A stretch of DNA of 64,000 nucleotides from Pseudomonas sp. R5(2019) (GTDB lineage Bacteria > Pseudomonadota > Gammaproteobacteria > Pseudomonadales > Pseudomonadaceae). Made by a program: the position numbers and the translations under genes. The stretch is taken from NCBI RefSeq assembly GCF_009905435.1, contig NZ_JAAAMT010000017.1, positions 42,790 to 106,789 on the forward strand. The letters run 5' to 3'. Positions within the stretch are counted from its first letter, which is position 1, and every line of letters begins with the position of its first letter. The notes under the pieces were generated by a model. That model made no database searches, was not told the origin of the DNA, and was given only the letters and a program-made list of their open reading frames with translations. Of this stretch, positions 9,931 to 18,655 are shown one piece after another.

Positions 9931-11997
9931 ATGGCGACACAGGACAAGCACTATACCCACTGGCTGGTAGAGCGCTCGATGCTGCAGGCTGCCAAGGATC
10001 GGGCGCGGCTCTATGCGGGGCACGGGCGGCTGTGGCAACAGCCCTACGCCCACACCCGGCCACGGGATGCCAGTGCCATCGCTTCGGTGTGGATCACCGT
10101 GTACCCGGCGTCGATCATCACCGCGCCAGAGGGGTCGGTGCTCGAAGCGCTGGCGCATGACAAGCTCTGGTCGTGCCTGTCGCAGATTGGCGTCCAGGGC
10201 ATTCATACCGGGCCCTTGAAACAGTCTGGCGGGATTGTCGGCTACGAGCTCACGCCCAGTGTGGATGGTAACTTCGACCGCATCAGCAGCAGCATCGACC
10301 CGCGCTATGGCAGCGAAGATCAGTTGCTACAGCTGGCGCGCATGGCCGCCGCACACAACGCAGTGACCATCGAGGACTCCATCCCCTCGCACACCGGCAA
10401 GGGCGCGGATTTTCGTTTGGCCGAGATGGCCTATGGGGAATACCCAGGGCTGTATCACATGGTCCAGATCAATGAAGAAGACTGGCCGTTGCTGCCCGTA
10501 GTGCCCGAAGGCCGCGATGCAGTCAACCTGCTGCCGGCCACCGTCGATGCCCTGCGCGACAAGCACTACATCGTCGGCCAACTGCAGCGGGTGATCTTCT
10601 TCGAGCCCGGGGTCAAGGAAACCGACTGGAGTGCTACCCCGCCTGTGCTGGGGGTGGACGGCAAGCTGCGGCGCTGGGTGTACTTGCATTACTTCAAGGA
10701 GGGCCAACCGTCACTGAACTGGCTGGACCCGAGTTTCGCCGCGCAGCAGCTGATCATAGGCGATGCCTTGCAGGCCATTGATGTGTTCGGGGCACGGATC
10801 CTGCGCCTGGACGCCAATGGTTTTCTCGGGGTTGAGCGCAGGGCCGAAGGCAATGCCTGGTCGGAAAGCCACCCCTTGTCCGTCACCGGCAACCAGCTGC
10901 TCGGCGGCATGATTCGCAAGGCCGGCGGCTTCAGTTTTCAGGAGTTGAACCTGACCCTGGACGATATCGCCGGCATGTCCCGGGGCGGCGCCGACTTGTC
11001 CTACGATTTCATTACCCGACCGGCCTACCAGCACGCCTTGCTGACCGGCGACACCGAATTCCTGCGCTTGATGCTGCACCAGATGCATGCCTTCGGCATC
11101 GACCCGGCTTCGTTGATTCATGGCCTGCAAAACCATGACGAGCTGACGCTGGAGCTGGTGCACTTCTGGACCCTGCACGCCAACGATAACTACCTGTACA
11201 AGGGCCAGACGTTTCCCGGCAGCATTCTGCGCGAGCATATCCGCGAGGAAATGTACGAGCGCCTGGCCGGCGAGCACGCGCCGTACAACCTCAAGTTCGT
11301 CACCAACGGGGTGTCGTGCACCACCGTCAGCATCATCACCGCCGCCCTTGGGCTGCGCGATCTGGAGCGTATAACGGCCGCTGACCTGGCGTTGATCCAG
11401 CAGGTTCATGTGTTGTTGGTGATGTACAACGCCATGCAGCCGGGCGTATTCGCCCTGTCAGGCTGGGACCTGGTCGGTGCGCTGCCACTGGCAGCTGAGC
11501 AGGTGGCGGGCATGATGGGCGATGGCGATACGCGCTGGATTCACCGTGGCGCCTATGACCTGGCCGATTTGGCAGCCGATGCCACGCATTCCGCCGAGGG
11601 CATGCCACGGGCACGGGCACTCTATGGCAGCCTGGTGGCGCAGCTGGAAAAGCCCGACTCGTTTGCCAGCACGGTGAAGAAAATTCTGGCGGTGCGGCAG
11701 GCTTATTCGATTGCCGCCAGCCGACAGATCCTGATTCCTGACGTTACCAACCCGGCGTTGCTGGTGATGGTCCATGAGTTACCGGCAGGGCGCGGCATCC
11801 AAGTGACTGCATTGAATTTCAGTCCCGTGCCGCTCAGTGAAACCCTGATTTTGCCTGGCATCACACCCGGCACGGTGGTCGACATGATTAACGAGCGGGT
11901 GGAAGGGGACCTGACGGAAACCGGCGAAATGACGGTGAATCTGGCGGGTTATGAAGGGCTCTCGCTGCGGATCGTCAATAGCACACCGTCGATGTAA
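9931..11997 (+). CDS. GH13 trehalose synthase-like alpha-glucosyltransferase
   Basis: Alpha-amylase-superfamily enzyme of 688 aa. Its size and motifs resemble the Pseudomonas stutzeri-type trehalose synthase (maltose alpha-D-glucosyltransferase), which interconverts maltose and trehalose. The catalytic nucleophile is in ILRLDANGF (D294), the general acid in FSFQELN (E338) and the third acid in GLQNHDEL (D403). The ATG at 9931 has AGGAGA at good spacing. There is no signal peptide, so it is cytosolic. No maltokinase, treY/treZ or glycogen genes are nearby. Other GH13 transglucosidase specificities (for example sucrose-phosphorylase-like) cannot be excluded. Confidence 0.75.
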   Translation: MATQDKHYTHWLVERSMLQAAKDRARLYAGHGRLWQQPYAHTRPRDASAIASVWITVYPASIITAPEGSVLEALAHDKLWSCLSQIGVQGIHTGPLKQSGGIVGYELTPSVDGNFDRISSSIDPRYGSEDQLLQLARMAAAHNAVTIEDSIPSHTGKGADFRLAEMAYGEYPGLYHMVQINEEDWPLLPVVPEGRDAVNLLPATVDALRDKHYIVGQLQRVIFFEPGVKETDWSATPPVLGVDGKLRRWVYLHYFKEGQPSLNWLDPSFAAQQLIIGDALQAIDVFGARILRLDANGFLGVERRAEGNAWSESHPLSVTGNQLLGGMIRKAGGFSFQELNLTLDDIAGMSRGGADLSYDFITRPAYQHALLTGDTEFLRLMLHQMHAFGIDPASLIHGLQNHDELTLELVHFWTLHANDNYLYKGQTFPGSILREHIREEMYERLAGEHAPYNLKFVTNGVSCTTVSIITAALGLRDLERITAADLALIQQVHVLLVMYNAMQPGVFALSGWDLVGALPLAAEQVAGMMGDGDTRWIHRGAYDLADLAADATHSAEGMPRARALYGSLVAQLEKPDSFASTVKKILAVRQAYSIAASRQILIPDVTNPALLVMVHELPAGRGIQVTALNFSPVPLSETLILPGITPGTVVDMINERVEGDLTETGEMTVNLAGYEGLSLRIVNSTPSM

Positions 11998-12030
11998 TCC
12001 TTTGCGGGACTTGTTTTTGTCGGTTGACCC

Positions 12031-12120
12031 GACCGGCCGGTCGCGATAAATACATGCCCGCCAATCCGTGCCCGGCGACCGTGACCTTTGGCGGTTATTT
12101 GGGCATGCTTGGCGGGCATG
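12031..12120. other. Palindrome and long inverted repeat upstream of tyrB
   Basis: The 174-nt gap between the GH13 gene and tyrB holds a perfect 12-bp palindrome GACCGGCCGGTC (12031-12042). It is followed by an inverted repeat CATGCCCGCCAA (12053-12064) / TTGGCGGGCATG (12109-12120) with a 44-nt spacer that is itself partly self-complementary. There is no T-run, so it is not a simple terminator. A leader structure or operator for tyrB is possible. Confidence 0.4.
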
Positions 12121-12171
12121 CACTGATCGACGCTATCGAATCGCCCGGGCGTCACCCTTAGGAGTAATGAA

Positions 12172-13380
12172 ATGTTCAACCATGTGGCGCCCTATGCTGG
12201 CGATCCGATTCTTTCGCTGATGGAGGCTTTCGAGCAGGATCCGCGGGCGAACAAGATCAACCTCAGCATCGGTCTGTATTACGACAACGAAGGCGCGATC
12301 CCGCTGCCGGCCGCCGCCCTGGCTGCGGAATGCGAGCTGTTCGAAGACGAGCAGGGCGCCTCCCTGTACCTGCCGATGGAAGGCCTGGCAGCGTACCGTT
12401 CCGGTATCCAGGCATTGCTGTTCGGTGAAGAACACCCAGCCGTGAACGAAAAACGCGTTGCCACGGTGCAAACCGTCGGCGGTTCTGGCGCGTTGAAAAT
12501 CGGTGCCGACTTCCTCAAGCGTTACTACTCGCAGTCGCAGGTCTGGGTCAGCGATCCGACCTGGGCGAACCACCACGCGATCTTTACGGGCGCAGGCTTC
12601 ACGGTCGGCACCTACCCGTACTTTGACGCCGCCACCGGTGGCGTGCGTTTCGACGCCATGCTCCAGGCACTGCAAACCCTGCCGGCCCAGAGCATCGTGT
12701 TGCTGCACCCGTGCTGCCACAACCCGACCGGCGCCGACCTGACCCCAACCCAATGGGACCAGGTGACCGAGGTGGTCAAGGCGCGCGATCTGATCGCCTT
12801 CCTCGACATCGCCTATCAGGGCTTTGGCGACGGCATGGAGGAAGATGCCTACGCCATTCGGGCGATGGCCAACGCAGGCGTCAACTGCCTGGTCAGCAAC
12901 TCGTTCTCGAAGATCTTCTCGCTCTACGGCGAGCGGGTTGGCGGGCTGTCGGTGGTCTGCGACGATGCCCACACCGCTGACAACGTGCTCGGTCAGCTGC
13001 AGTTCACCATCCGCCAGAACTACTCCAGCCCACCCCGTCACGGCGCCCAGATCGTCGCCAAGGTACTGAGCGACACCTCGCTCAAGGCTTCGTGGACGGC
13101 AGAAGTCGAGGCCATGCGCTTGCGTATCGTGAGCATGCGCGAGCAGTTGGTCGCGCGTCTGAGTGCAGCCTTGCCTGACCAGGATTTCAGTTTCTTCCTG
13201 ACGCAGAAAGGCATGTTCAGCTACACCGGCTTCACCGCCGCTCAAGTGGATCGCCTGCGCGAAGAACAAGCGGTCTATCTGATCGGCAGCGGCCGGATCT
13301 GCATGGCCGGCCTCAACGAAGAAAACCTTGAGCCGGTGGCCCAGGCGTTTATCCGCCTGTACGGTGCCCGCGCGCAGTAA
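12172..13380 (+). CDS. tyrB: Aromatic amino acid aminotransferase
   Basis: PLP-dependent class I aminotransferase (402 aa, AspC/TyrB size) transferring amino groups between tyrosine, phenylalanine or aspartate and 2-oxoglutarate. The PLP lysine is in [17 protein letters not shown] (K247); the Asn-Pro-Thr-Gly motif is CHNPTG, and [11 protein letters not shown] supplies the Asp and Tyr that contact PLP. AGGAG precedes the ATG by 5-6 nt. Assignment to TyrB rather than AspC is by overall resemblance to Pseudomonas aromatic transaminases. dnaQ starts 79 nt downstream. Confidence 0.88.
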   Translation: MFNHVAPYAGDPILSLMEAFEQDPRANKINLSIGLYYDNEGAIPLPAAALAAECELFEDEQGASLYLPMEGLAAYRSGIQALLFGEEHPAVNEKRVATVQTVGGSGALKIGADFLKRYYSQSQVWVSDPTWANHHAIFTGAGFTVGTYPYFDAATGGVRFDAMLQALQTLPAQSIVLLHPCCHNPTGADLTPTQWDQVTEVVKARDLIAFLDIAYQGFGDGMEEDAYAIRAMANAGVNCLVSNSFSKIFSLYGERVGGLSVVCDDAHTADNVLGQLQFTIRQNYSSPPRHGAQIVAKVLSDTSLKASWTAEVEAMRLRIVSMREQLVARLSAALPDQDFSFFLTQKGMFSYTGFTAAQVDRLREEQAVYLIGSGRICMAGLNEENLEPVAQAFIRLYGARAQ

Positions 13381-13399
13381 CGGTCGGCCAGGAAAGACG

Positions 13400-13450
13400 T
13401 CCCCCATCCATGCTAAGATTCGCCGCTTGTTCGAACGGCGTGATGGGGGA
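13400..13450 (+). promoter_or_regulatory. Inverted repeat in the dnaQ leader
   Basis: TCCCCCATC (13400-13408) and GATGGGGGA (13442-13450) form a perfect 9-bp stem, with an inner CGCCG/CGGCG pair, ending 9 nt before the dnaQ ATG. The region also has a TAAGAT-like -10 candidate. It could be a leader hairpin affecting dnaQ translation or a regulator site; the function is unknown. Confidence 0.4.
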
Positions 13451-13459
13451 TTGCCACTA

Positions 13460-14194
13460 ATGGCTCAGAGAATGGTTGTACTCGATACCGAAACCACCGG
13501 TATGCCAGTGACCGATGGTCACCGGATCATCGAGATCGGCTGTGTCGAACTCATCGGCCGTCGCCTGACCGGGCGGCACTTCCATGTGTACCTGCAGCCG
13601 GATCGCGAGAGCGATGAAGGCGCCATCGGCGTCCACGGTATTACCAACGAATTCCTGGTGGGCAAGCCCCGTTTCGCTGAAGTGGCCGACGAGTTCTTCG
13701 AGTTTATCGAGGGCGCGCAGCTGATCATCCACAACGCGGCGTTCGACGTTGGCTTCATCAACAACGAATTCGCCTTGATGGGCCAGCAGCACCGGGCCGA
13801 TATCACCCAGCATTGCACCATCCTCGATACTCTGCTCATGGCCCGGGAACGCCACCCCGGCCAGCGCAACAGCCTCGATGCCTTGTGCAAACGCTATGGC
13901 GTCGACAACTCCGGCCGTGAACTGCACGGCGCCTTGCTCGACTCCGAGATTCTCGCCGACGTTTACCTGACCATGACCGGCGGCCAGACCAGCCTGTCGC
14001 TGGCCGGCAATGCCACCGATGGCGAAGGTAACGGCAACGCCAACCAGGGCAGCGAAATCCGCCGCCTGCCGGCCGACCGGGCGCTGACGCGAATTATCCG
14101 CGCCAGCGAAAGCGAACTGGCCGAGCATGTCGCGCGGCTGGAAGCGATCGCCAAGTCGGCAGGGGCGCCGGCGATGTGGGTGCAGCTGTTGTAG
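13460..14194 (+). CDS. dnaQ: DNA polymerase III epsilon subunit (proofreading exonuclease)
   Basis: 3'-5' exonuclease of the replicative polymerase core (244 aa). ExoI is DTETTGMP, ExoII IHNAAFDVGFINNEF, and ExoIII-epsilon HGALLDSEILADVYLTM. The QTSLSL motif immediately after it fits the internal beta-clamp-binding motif of epsilon. The C-terminal tail should bind the alpha subunit. The ATG at 13460 (MAQRMVVLDTETTG) gives the usual N-terminus; a second ATG at 13472 is possible. The TAG stop (14192-14194) is embedded in a REP element. Confidence 0.96.
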   Translation: MAQRMVVLDTETTGMPVTDGHRIIEIGCVELIGRRLTGRHFHVYLQPDRESDEGAIGVHGITNEFLVGKPRFAEVADEFFEFIEGAQLIIHNAAFDVGFINNEFALMGQQHRADITQHCTILDTLLMARERHPGQRNSLDALCKRYGVDNSGRELHGALLDSEILADVYLTMTGGQTSLSLAGNATDGEGNGNANQGSEIRRLPADRALTRIIRASESELAEHVARLEAIAKSAGAPAMWVQLL

Positions 14195-14290
14195 GAGCCG
14201 AGCTTGCTCGCGATGAAGGCGCCGCGGTATTCCCGATATACCGCGGCGCCTTCATCGCGACGGTTCGGCGCCCCGACAAGCTCGGCTCCC
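14192..14290. repeat. REP inverted pair downstream of dnaQ
   Basis: Pseudomonas REP-type palindrome pair. The outer arms at 14193-14206 and 14277-14290 (AGGAGCCGAGCTTG and its near complement) and an inner stem around ATGAAGGCGCCGCGGTAT pair over about 100 nt. The left end includes the dnaQ stop codon. Such elements stabilise mRNA 3' ends or bind gyrase/IHF in some bacteria; here the assignment is by structure only. Confidence 0.85.
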
Positions 14291-14362
14291 ACCTCAAAAA
14301 AATTGCAGTCAGCCATAGAATCTCCCACATTCCCAGCTTTGACATCGGTTAATGCTTGCTTT

Positions 14363-14388
14363 TGTGGGAGCAAGGCTTGCCTGCGAAG
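14363..14388. repeat. Single REP element
   Basis: The stretch beginning TGTGGGAGCAAGGCTTGCC and continuing CTGCGAAG is a typical solitary Pseudomonas REP half, lying between the dnaQ REP pair and ldcA. Confidence 0.75.
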
Positions 14389-14467
14389 GGCCGGACGCCC
14401 CACATAAAACATCGCGAAAGGCTACCCTGAAGCATGAGGCCCATTTGGCCTGCTGCTTCAGGGATGC

Positions 14468-14483
14468 TGTCGCGTATGTACAA
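14468..14483 (+). promoter_or_regulatory. Candidate ArgR half-site over the ldcA start codon
   Basis: TGTCGC-N8-AA fits the published half-site pattern for Pseudomonas ArgR, which is known to control ldcA in P. aeruginosa. Here it spans the ATG at 14476, and no clear second half-site 21 nt away was seen. It may be coincidence or a roadblock-type site. Confidence 0.3.
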
Positions 14484-16734
14484 AGACCTGAATTTCCCCA
14501 TCCTGATCGTCCACCGCGACATCAAGAGCGATTGCATCGCCGGTGATCGGGTGCGCGGCATTGCCGCCGAGCTTGCCCAGGACGGTTTCAGCATTTTGTC
14601 CGCCGTCGACTACGCCGAAGGTCGGCTGGTGGCGTCGACCCATCATGGCCTGGCCTGCATGCTGGTAGCCGCCGAAGGCGCTGGCGAGAACACCCATCTG
14701 CTGCAGAACATGGTCGAGCTGATTCGCGTGGCTCGTACCCGTGCGCCACATCTGCCGATCTTCGCCTTGGGCGAGCAGGTGACACTGGAAAATGCCCCCG
14801 CCGATGTCATGAGCGAACTCAACCAGTTGCGCGGCATTCTCTATCTGTTCGAAGACACGGTGCCGTTTCTGGCGCGTCAAGTGGCGCGGGCTGCGCACAA
14901 TTATCTGGATGGCCTGTTGCCGCCGTTTTTCAAGGCGCTGGTGCAACACACCGCGCAATCCAATTATTCGTGGCATACGCCGGGCCACGGCGGGGGTGTG
15001 GCTTACCGCAAAAGCCCGGTGGGGCAGGCGTTTCACCAGTTTTTCGGCGAGAACACCCTGCGCTCGGACCTGTCGGTGTCGGTACCGGAGCTTGGGTCGC
15101 TGCTCGATCACACCGGCCCCCTGGCCGAAGCCGAAGCCCGCGCGGCGCGCAACTTTGGCGCCGATCACACGTTTTTCGTCATCAACGGTACGTCGACCGC
15201 CAACAAGATTGTCTGGCATGCGGTGGTCGGCCGCGATGATCTGGTGCTGGTGGACCGCAACTGCCACAAATCGGTGGTGCACGCGATCATCATGACCGGC
15301 GCAATCCCGCTGTACCTGTGCCCGGAACGCAATGAACTGGGCATTATCGGGCCGATTCCGTTGAGTGAATTCAGCGCCGAATCGATCCAGGCCAAGATCC
15401 AGGCCAACCCGCTGGCCCGCGGGCGCGCGCCCAAGGTCAAGCTGGCGGTGGTCACCAACTCCACTTACGACGGCCTCTGCTACAACGCCGAGCTGATCAA
15501 GCAGACCTTGGGCAACAGCGTCGAGGTGCTGCACTTTGACGAGGCCTGGTACGCCTATGCCGCCTTCCACGAGTTTTTCAGCGGTCGCTACGGCATGGGC
15601 ACCTCGCGCACGCCCGAGAGCCCGTTGGTGTTTTCGACCCATTCCACCCACAAGCTGCTGGCCGCGTTCAGCCAGGCGTCGATGATCCACGTCCAGGACG
15701 GCGGCGCCCGGCAACTGGACCGCGACCGCTTCAATGAAGCCTTCATGATGCATATCTCCACCTCGCCGCAGTACAGCATCCTGGCCTCGCTGGATGTGGC
15801 CTCGGCGATGATGGAGGGGCCGGCCGGGCGCTCGTTGCTGCAGGAGATGTTCGATGAAGCGCTGAGCTTTCGTCGGGCGCTGGCCAACCTGCGCGAGCAT
15901 ATGGTCGCCAGCGACTGGTGGTTCAGTATCTGGCAACCGCCGCAAGCCGATGGCGGCCACCGGCTGGAGACCCAGGACTGGGTGCTGACGCCCCAGGCGC
16001 CCTGGCACGGCTTCGGTGATGTGGCCGAGGATTACGTGCTGCTCGACCCGATCCGCGTGACTTTGGTGATGCCGGGCCTGACCGCCGGTGGCGCCTTGAG
16101 CGAGCACGGCATTCCAGCCGCCGTGGTCAGCAAATTCCTCTGGGAGCGGGGCCTGGTGGTGGAGAAAACCGGCCTGTATTCCTTTCTGGTGCTGTTCTCC
16201 ATGGGCATCACCAAGGGCAAGTGGAGCACCTTGCTGACCGAGTTGCTGGAGTTCAAGCGCAGCTACGACGCCAATATCGAACTGACCGCCAGCCTGCCCT
16301 GTGTCGCCCGACTCGATCCGGCCCGCTACAGCGGCCTGGGGCTGCGCGACCTGTGTAACCAGTTGCATGCCTGCTATCGCAGCAACGCCACCGCCAGGCA
16401 CCTCAAGCGCATGTACACGGTGCTGCCGGAACTGGCGATGAAACCGGCCGATGCTTACGACAAGCTGGTGCGCGGCGAGGTCGAAGCGGTGCCGATCGAT
16501 AAACTCGGCGGGCGCATCGCCGCGGTGATGCTGGTACCTTACCCGCCGGGGATTCCTTTGATCATGCCGGGCGAGCGCTTTACCGAGGCCAGCCGCTCGA
16601 TCATTGATTACCTGGCTTTTGCGCGCACGTTCAACAGTGGTTTTCCGGGTTTTGATGCTGATGTCCACGGCCTTCAGCATGATGCCGATGAGCACGGGGT
16701 GCGGGTTTACACGGTCGATTGCGTCAAGGCGTGA
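14476..16734 (+). CDS. ldcA: Lysine decarboxylase LdcA (Orn/Lys/Arg decarboxylase family)
   Basis: PLP enzyme of 752 aa converting lysine to cadaverine. It has an N-terminal wing domain (about 1-130), then the fold-type I core with WHTPGHGGG, NGTSTANK, VLHFDEAWYAY and the PLP lysine in STHSTHKLL (K393). It closely resembles P. aeruginosa PA1818, which despite arginine control is a lysine decarboxylase. The start MYKDLNFPIL matches that protein; an upstream in-frame ATG at 14434 is unlikely. The decarboxylase is usually followed by a cadaverine/lysine antiporter gene; here a GNAT gene follows instead. Substrate assignment is by homology. Confidence 0.9.
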   Translation: MYKDLNFPILIVHRDIKSDCIAGDRVRGIAAELAQDGFSILSAVDYAEGRLVASTHHGLACMLVAAEGAGENTHLLQNMVELIRVARTRAPHLPIFALGEQVTLENAPADVMSELNQLRGILYLFEDTVPFLARQVARAAHNYLDGLLPPFFKALVQHTAQSNYSWHTPGHGGGVAYRKSPVGQAFHQFFGENTLRSDLSVSVPELGSLLDHTGPLAEAEARAARNFGADHTFFVINGTSTANKIVWHAVVGRDDLVLVDRNCHKSVVHAIIMTGAIPLYLCPERNELGIIGPIPLSEFSAESIQAKIQANPLARGRAPKVKLAVVTNSTYDGLCYNAELIKQTLGNSVEVLHFDEAWYAYAAFHEFFSGRYGMGTSRTPESPLVFSTHSTHKLLAAFSQASMIHVQDGGARQLDRDRFNEAFMMHISTSPQYSILASLDVASAMMEGPAGRSLLQEMFDEALSFRRALANLREHMVASDWWFSIWQPPQADGGHRLETQDWVLTPQAPWHGFGDVAEDYVLLDPIRVTLVMPGLTAGGALSEHGIPAAVVSKFLWERGLVVEKTGLYSFLVLFSMGITKGKWSTLLTELLEFKRSYDANIELTASLPCVARLDPARYSGLGLRDLCNQLHACYRSNATARHLKRMYTVLPELAMKPADAYDKLVRGEVEAVPIDKLGGRIAAVMLVPYPPGIPLIMPGERFTEASRSIIDYLAFARTFNSGFPGFDADVHGLQHDADEHGVRVYTVDCVKA

Positions 16735-16763
16735 GGCGACGTATTCACGGAACATGAGGGATT

Positions 16764-17312
16764 ATGCGTTCGCTCAACTCAAGGCTGCAGGTGCGTACGG
16801 CAGGCGACGATTTTGCTGGTTACGTATTGGGCAGTGATTTTGGTTTTACCATCAATGGCTATGTCACGGCCGTCTTTGGCCAACCGGTCGAAAAATGGTC
16901 TATCAGCACGGTCGAGCCCTATCGCAAGTGCTATGGCATCGACCCGGAAGAGTTCAAGAGCTACCGCGACGCCGCCGACAGCGCGGTGCTAGTGGCCTGG
17001 CTCGACGATCGAGCGGTCGGCCATGTTGTGGTCAGCACCAACTGGAACGGCTATGGCCACGTCGACGAATTGGCGGTCACCGCTGCCGCTCGCCGCAGCG
17101 GTGTGGCTCGTGCGCTGCTTGACGCCGCCTGTCGCTGGGGGCGCGACAAGCGTTTGCCGGGGCTGATGTTGGAAACCCAGAACAACAACCTCGGTGCCTG
17201 TCGGCTGTATGAGGGCTACGGGTTCGAACTGGGCGGTATCGATTACTTGCGCTATCGCGGTATCGACCTGGATACCCGCGAAGTGGCACTGTTCTGGTAC
17301 TTCATGTTCTAG
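16764..17312 (+). CDS. GNAT acetyltransferase, streptothricin acetyltransferase-like
   Basis: GNAT-fold N-acetyltransferase of 182 aa. The C-terminal half (YGHVDELAVTAAARRSGVA, LMLETQNNNLGACRLYEGYG, ALFWYFMF) strongly recalls the Sat/Sat4 streptothricin acetyltransferases. The acetyl-CoA loop is RRSGVARAL. GAGGG lies 4 nt before the ATG. It starts 29 nt after ldcA on the same strand, so the two may be co-transcribed; its 3' end overlaps the convergent LysR gene by 11 nt. The function could be resistance to streptothricin-like antibiotics or acetylation of a lysine or polyamine-like metabolite (inference). Confidence 0.8.
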   Translation: MRSLNSRLQVRTAGDDFAGYVLGSDFGFTINGYVTAVFGQPVEKWSISTVEPYRKCYGIDPEEFKSYRDAADSAVLVAWLDDRAVGHVVVSTNWNGYGHVDELAVTAAARRSGVARALLDAACRWGRDKRLPGLMLETQNNNLGACRLYEGYGFELGGIDYLRYRGIDLDTREVALFWYFMF

Positions 17313-18210
17313 CGGCTTGACTGGCCAGCAGGGCGCCGGCTTTTTCCGTGAGGATCTCCAGCAGCGTCTTGAGCGCCGGCGACGCTTCGTGCTCGCGCAA
17401 GGTCAGGGCGTAGAGGGTTACCGGAATGGCCGGGGCAATCGGGCACATATCCAGGCCCGCCGCGCGGGCGCCGAGGGCGGTGAAAGGGTCAACCACCGCC
17501 AGCCCTTCGCCGGCTTCGACCATGCTGCGCATCATCGGGTAAGTCTGCACGCGGGTCTGGATAAGCGGTGCCGGGCGCAGGGTCTGCAGTCTGTTTTCCA
17601 GCAAGCGCCGCAGCGGGTCCTCGCCATCCAGGCCAATCATGGTCTGCCCGGCCAGGTCTTGCAGGGCGATGTATTTCTGCTTCGGTTGCAGCCAGCCGTG
17701 CGGCGCCAGCAGCTGCAGTTTGCCCTGGACCAGGGCCGCGCCGGTGATGGCGGGGTGCTCGCAAGGCTCCAGGCTCAGGCCGACGTCGCAGTCGCGCAAC
17801 AGCAGGCTGCGGACAATCGCCTGGTTGCTCTGGCTGGACAGCGAGCAGGGGGTCTCGCGAAAACGCCGGCGCAGGGCGGCAACGCTCTGGGGCAGCAGCT
17901 GTTGGGCGAGGGTCGGGGTGCAGACAACCCGCAAGGGCGGGTCCTGATGCTGACGCAGGTCGCAGGCCAGGCGCCGGATGTGCTCGAGTCCGTCATACAG
18001 TCGGTTGAATTCGTTTTCCAGCGCCAGCGCTTCGCGGGTCGGTTGCAACCGGCCCCGGCCCTGAGCGAACAGCATGTAGCCCAATTGCTGTTCGGCCTCT
18101 TGCAGGGTCGCGCTGACGGCGGTGGAGGGGAGGTCGAGCGAGGCGGCTGCGGCCGTCAGGTTGCCGGTCTGCAGAATCGCCTGGATCACTTCAATATGAC
18201 GCAGTCGCAT
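17302..18210 (-). CDS. LysR family transcriptional regulator
   Basis: LTTR of 302 aa. It has an N-terminal winged HTH (RHIEVIQAILQTGNLTAAAASL), somewhat divergent from the usual S(F)TRAA core, followed by a two-lobed effector domain (about 90-290). The target is unknown; its neighbours are the GNAT gene (convergent, 11-nt overlap) and a 68-aa hypothetical gene upstream on the same strand. Regulators of this type commonly control divergent genes, but no divergent partner is adjacent. Confidence 0.88.
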   Translation of the reverse strand: MRLRHIEVIQAILQTGNLTAAAASLDLPSTAVSATLQEAEQQLGYMLFAQGRGRLQPTREALALENEFNRLYDGLEHIRRLACDLRQHQDPPLRVVCTPTLAQQLLPQSVAALRRRFRETPCSLSSQSNQAIVRSLLLRDCDVGLSLEPCEHPAITGAALVQGKLQLLAPHGWLQPKQKYIALQDLAGQTMIGLDGEDPLRRLLENRLQTLRPAPLIQTRVQTYPMMRSMVEAGEGLAVVDPFTALGARAAGLDMCPIAPAIPVTLYALTLREHEASPALKTLLEILTEKAGALLASQAART

Positions 18211-18262
18211 GAACTCCCTTTCTCCCGGGTCAAGGCCTCGATTGGCCGTATCCTACGGCAGA

Positions 18263-18469
18263 TCAGGGAACGCGGGTGATCTTGACCCCGCTTTGCACCA
18301 GTTCGAACACATCGTCTTCTACGTGATTGACGCGATCGCCAATGGCCAGACGGTAGGTGGTGAGGTTGCTGCCATCCGCTTGAGGGGTGGATTCCTGATA
18401 TTCATGAACGGGATAAATCCGACCTTCTGCGTCCCTTGCATGAAATTGTCCAACGAGTACTGCAGCCAT
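18263..18469 (-). CDS. Small conserved hypothetical protein (68 aa)
   Basis: Encodes MAAVLVGQFHARDAEGRIY and continues through a mixed, soluble-looking sequence ending SGVKITRVP. A good ribosome site (AGAGGTT) lies upstream of the ATG at 18469; an in-frame ATG at 18499 would add ten residues. There is no signal peptide or membrane segment. The family was not recognised by name; the composition and codon use look like a genuine Pseudomonas gene. Confidence 0.7.
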   Translation of the reverse strand: MAAVLVGQFHARDAEGRIYPVHEYQESTPQADGSNLTTYRLAIGDRVNHVEDDVFELVQSGVKITRVP

Positions 18470-18560
18470 TTGTTCAAGAACCTCTAGAAAAATCCACAAT
18501 TTGCGTCAGCTGTAGACCACTGATTTACAGGCGAAGTTTAGCCGACACTGAAAAATAATC

Positions 18561-18575
18561 TTCTGTCCGACAGAA
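18561..18575. promoter_or_regulatory. 15-bp palindrome upstream of the FMN reductase gene
   Basis: TTCTGTCCGACAGAA is a perfect 7-1-7 palindrome 81 nt before the ATG at 18656, in the only promoter-sized gap here. It is a good candidate operator for a dimeric regulator. Confidence 0.45.
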
Positions 18576-18655
18576 CGAAAGCACCATACAGCGGAATAAT
18601 CGGGAACTGTCATCTATAAGTTAACCTCCTCAAGTCAGATAAGTCGGAAACTCTT

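Noticed and set aside
12133..13407. A 424-codon frame antisense to tyrB
   Set aside because: Shadow of the aminotransferase, which has intact catalytic motifs.
14458..16755. A 765-codon open frame antisense to ldcA
   Set aside because: Composition is a mirror of the well-conserved LdcA frame; no start signals or known domain. Long antisense frames are expected in high-GC DNA.
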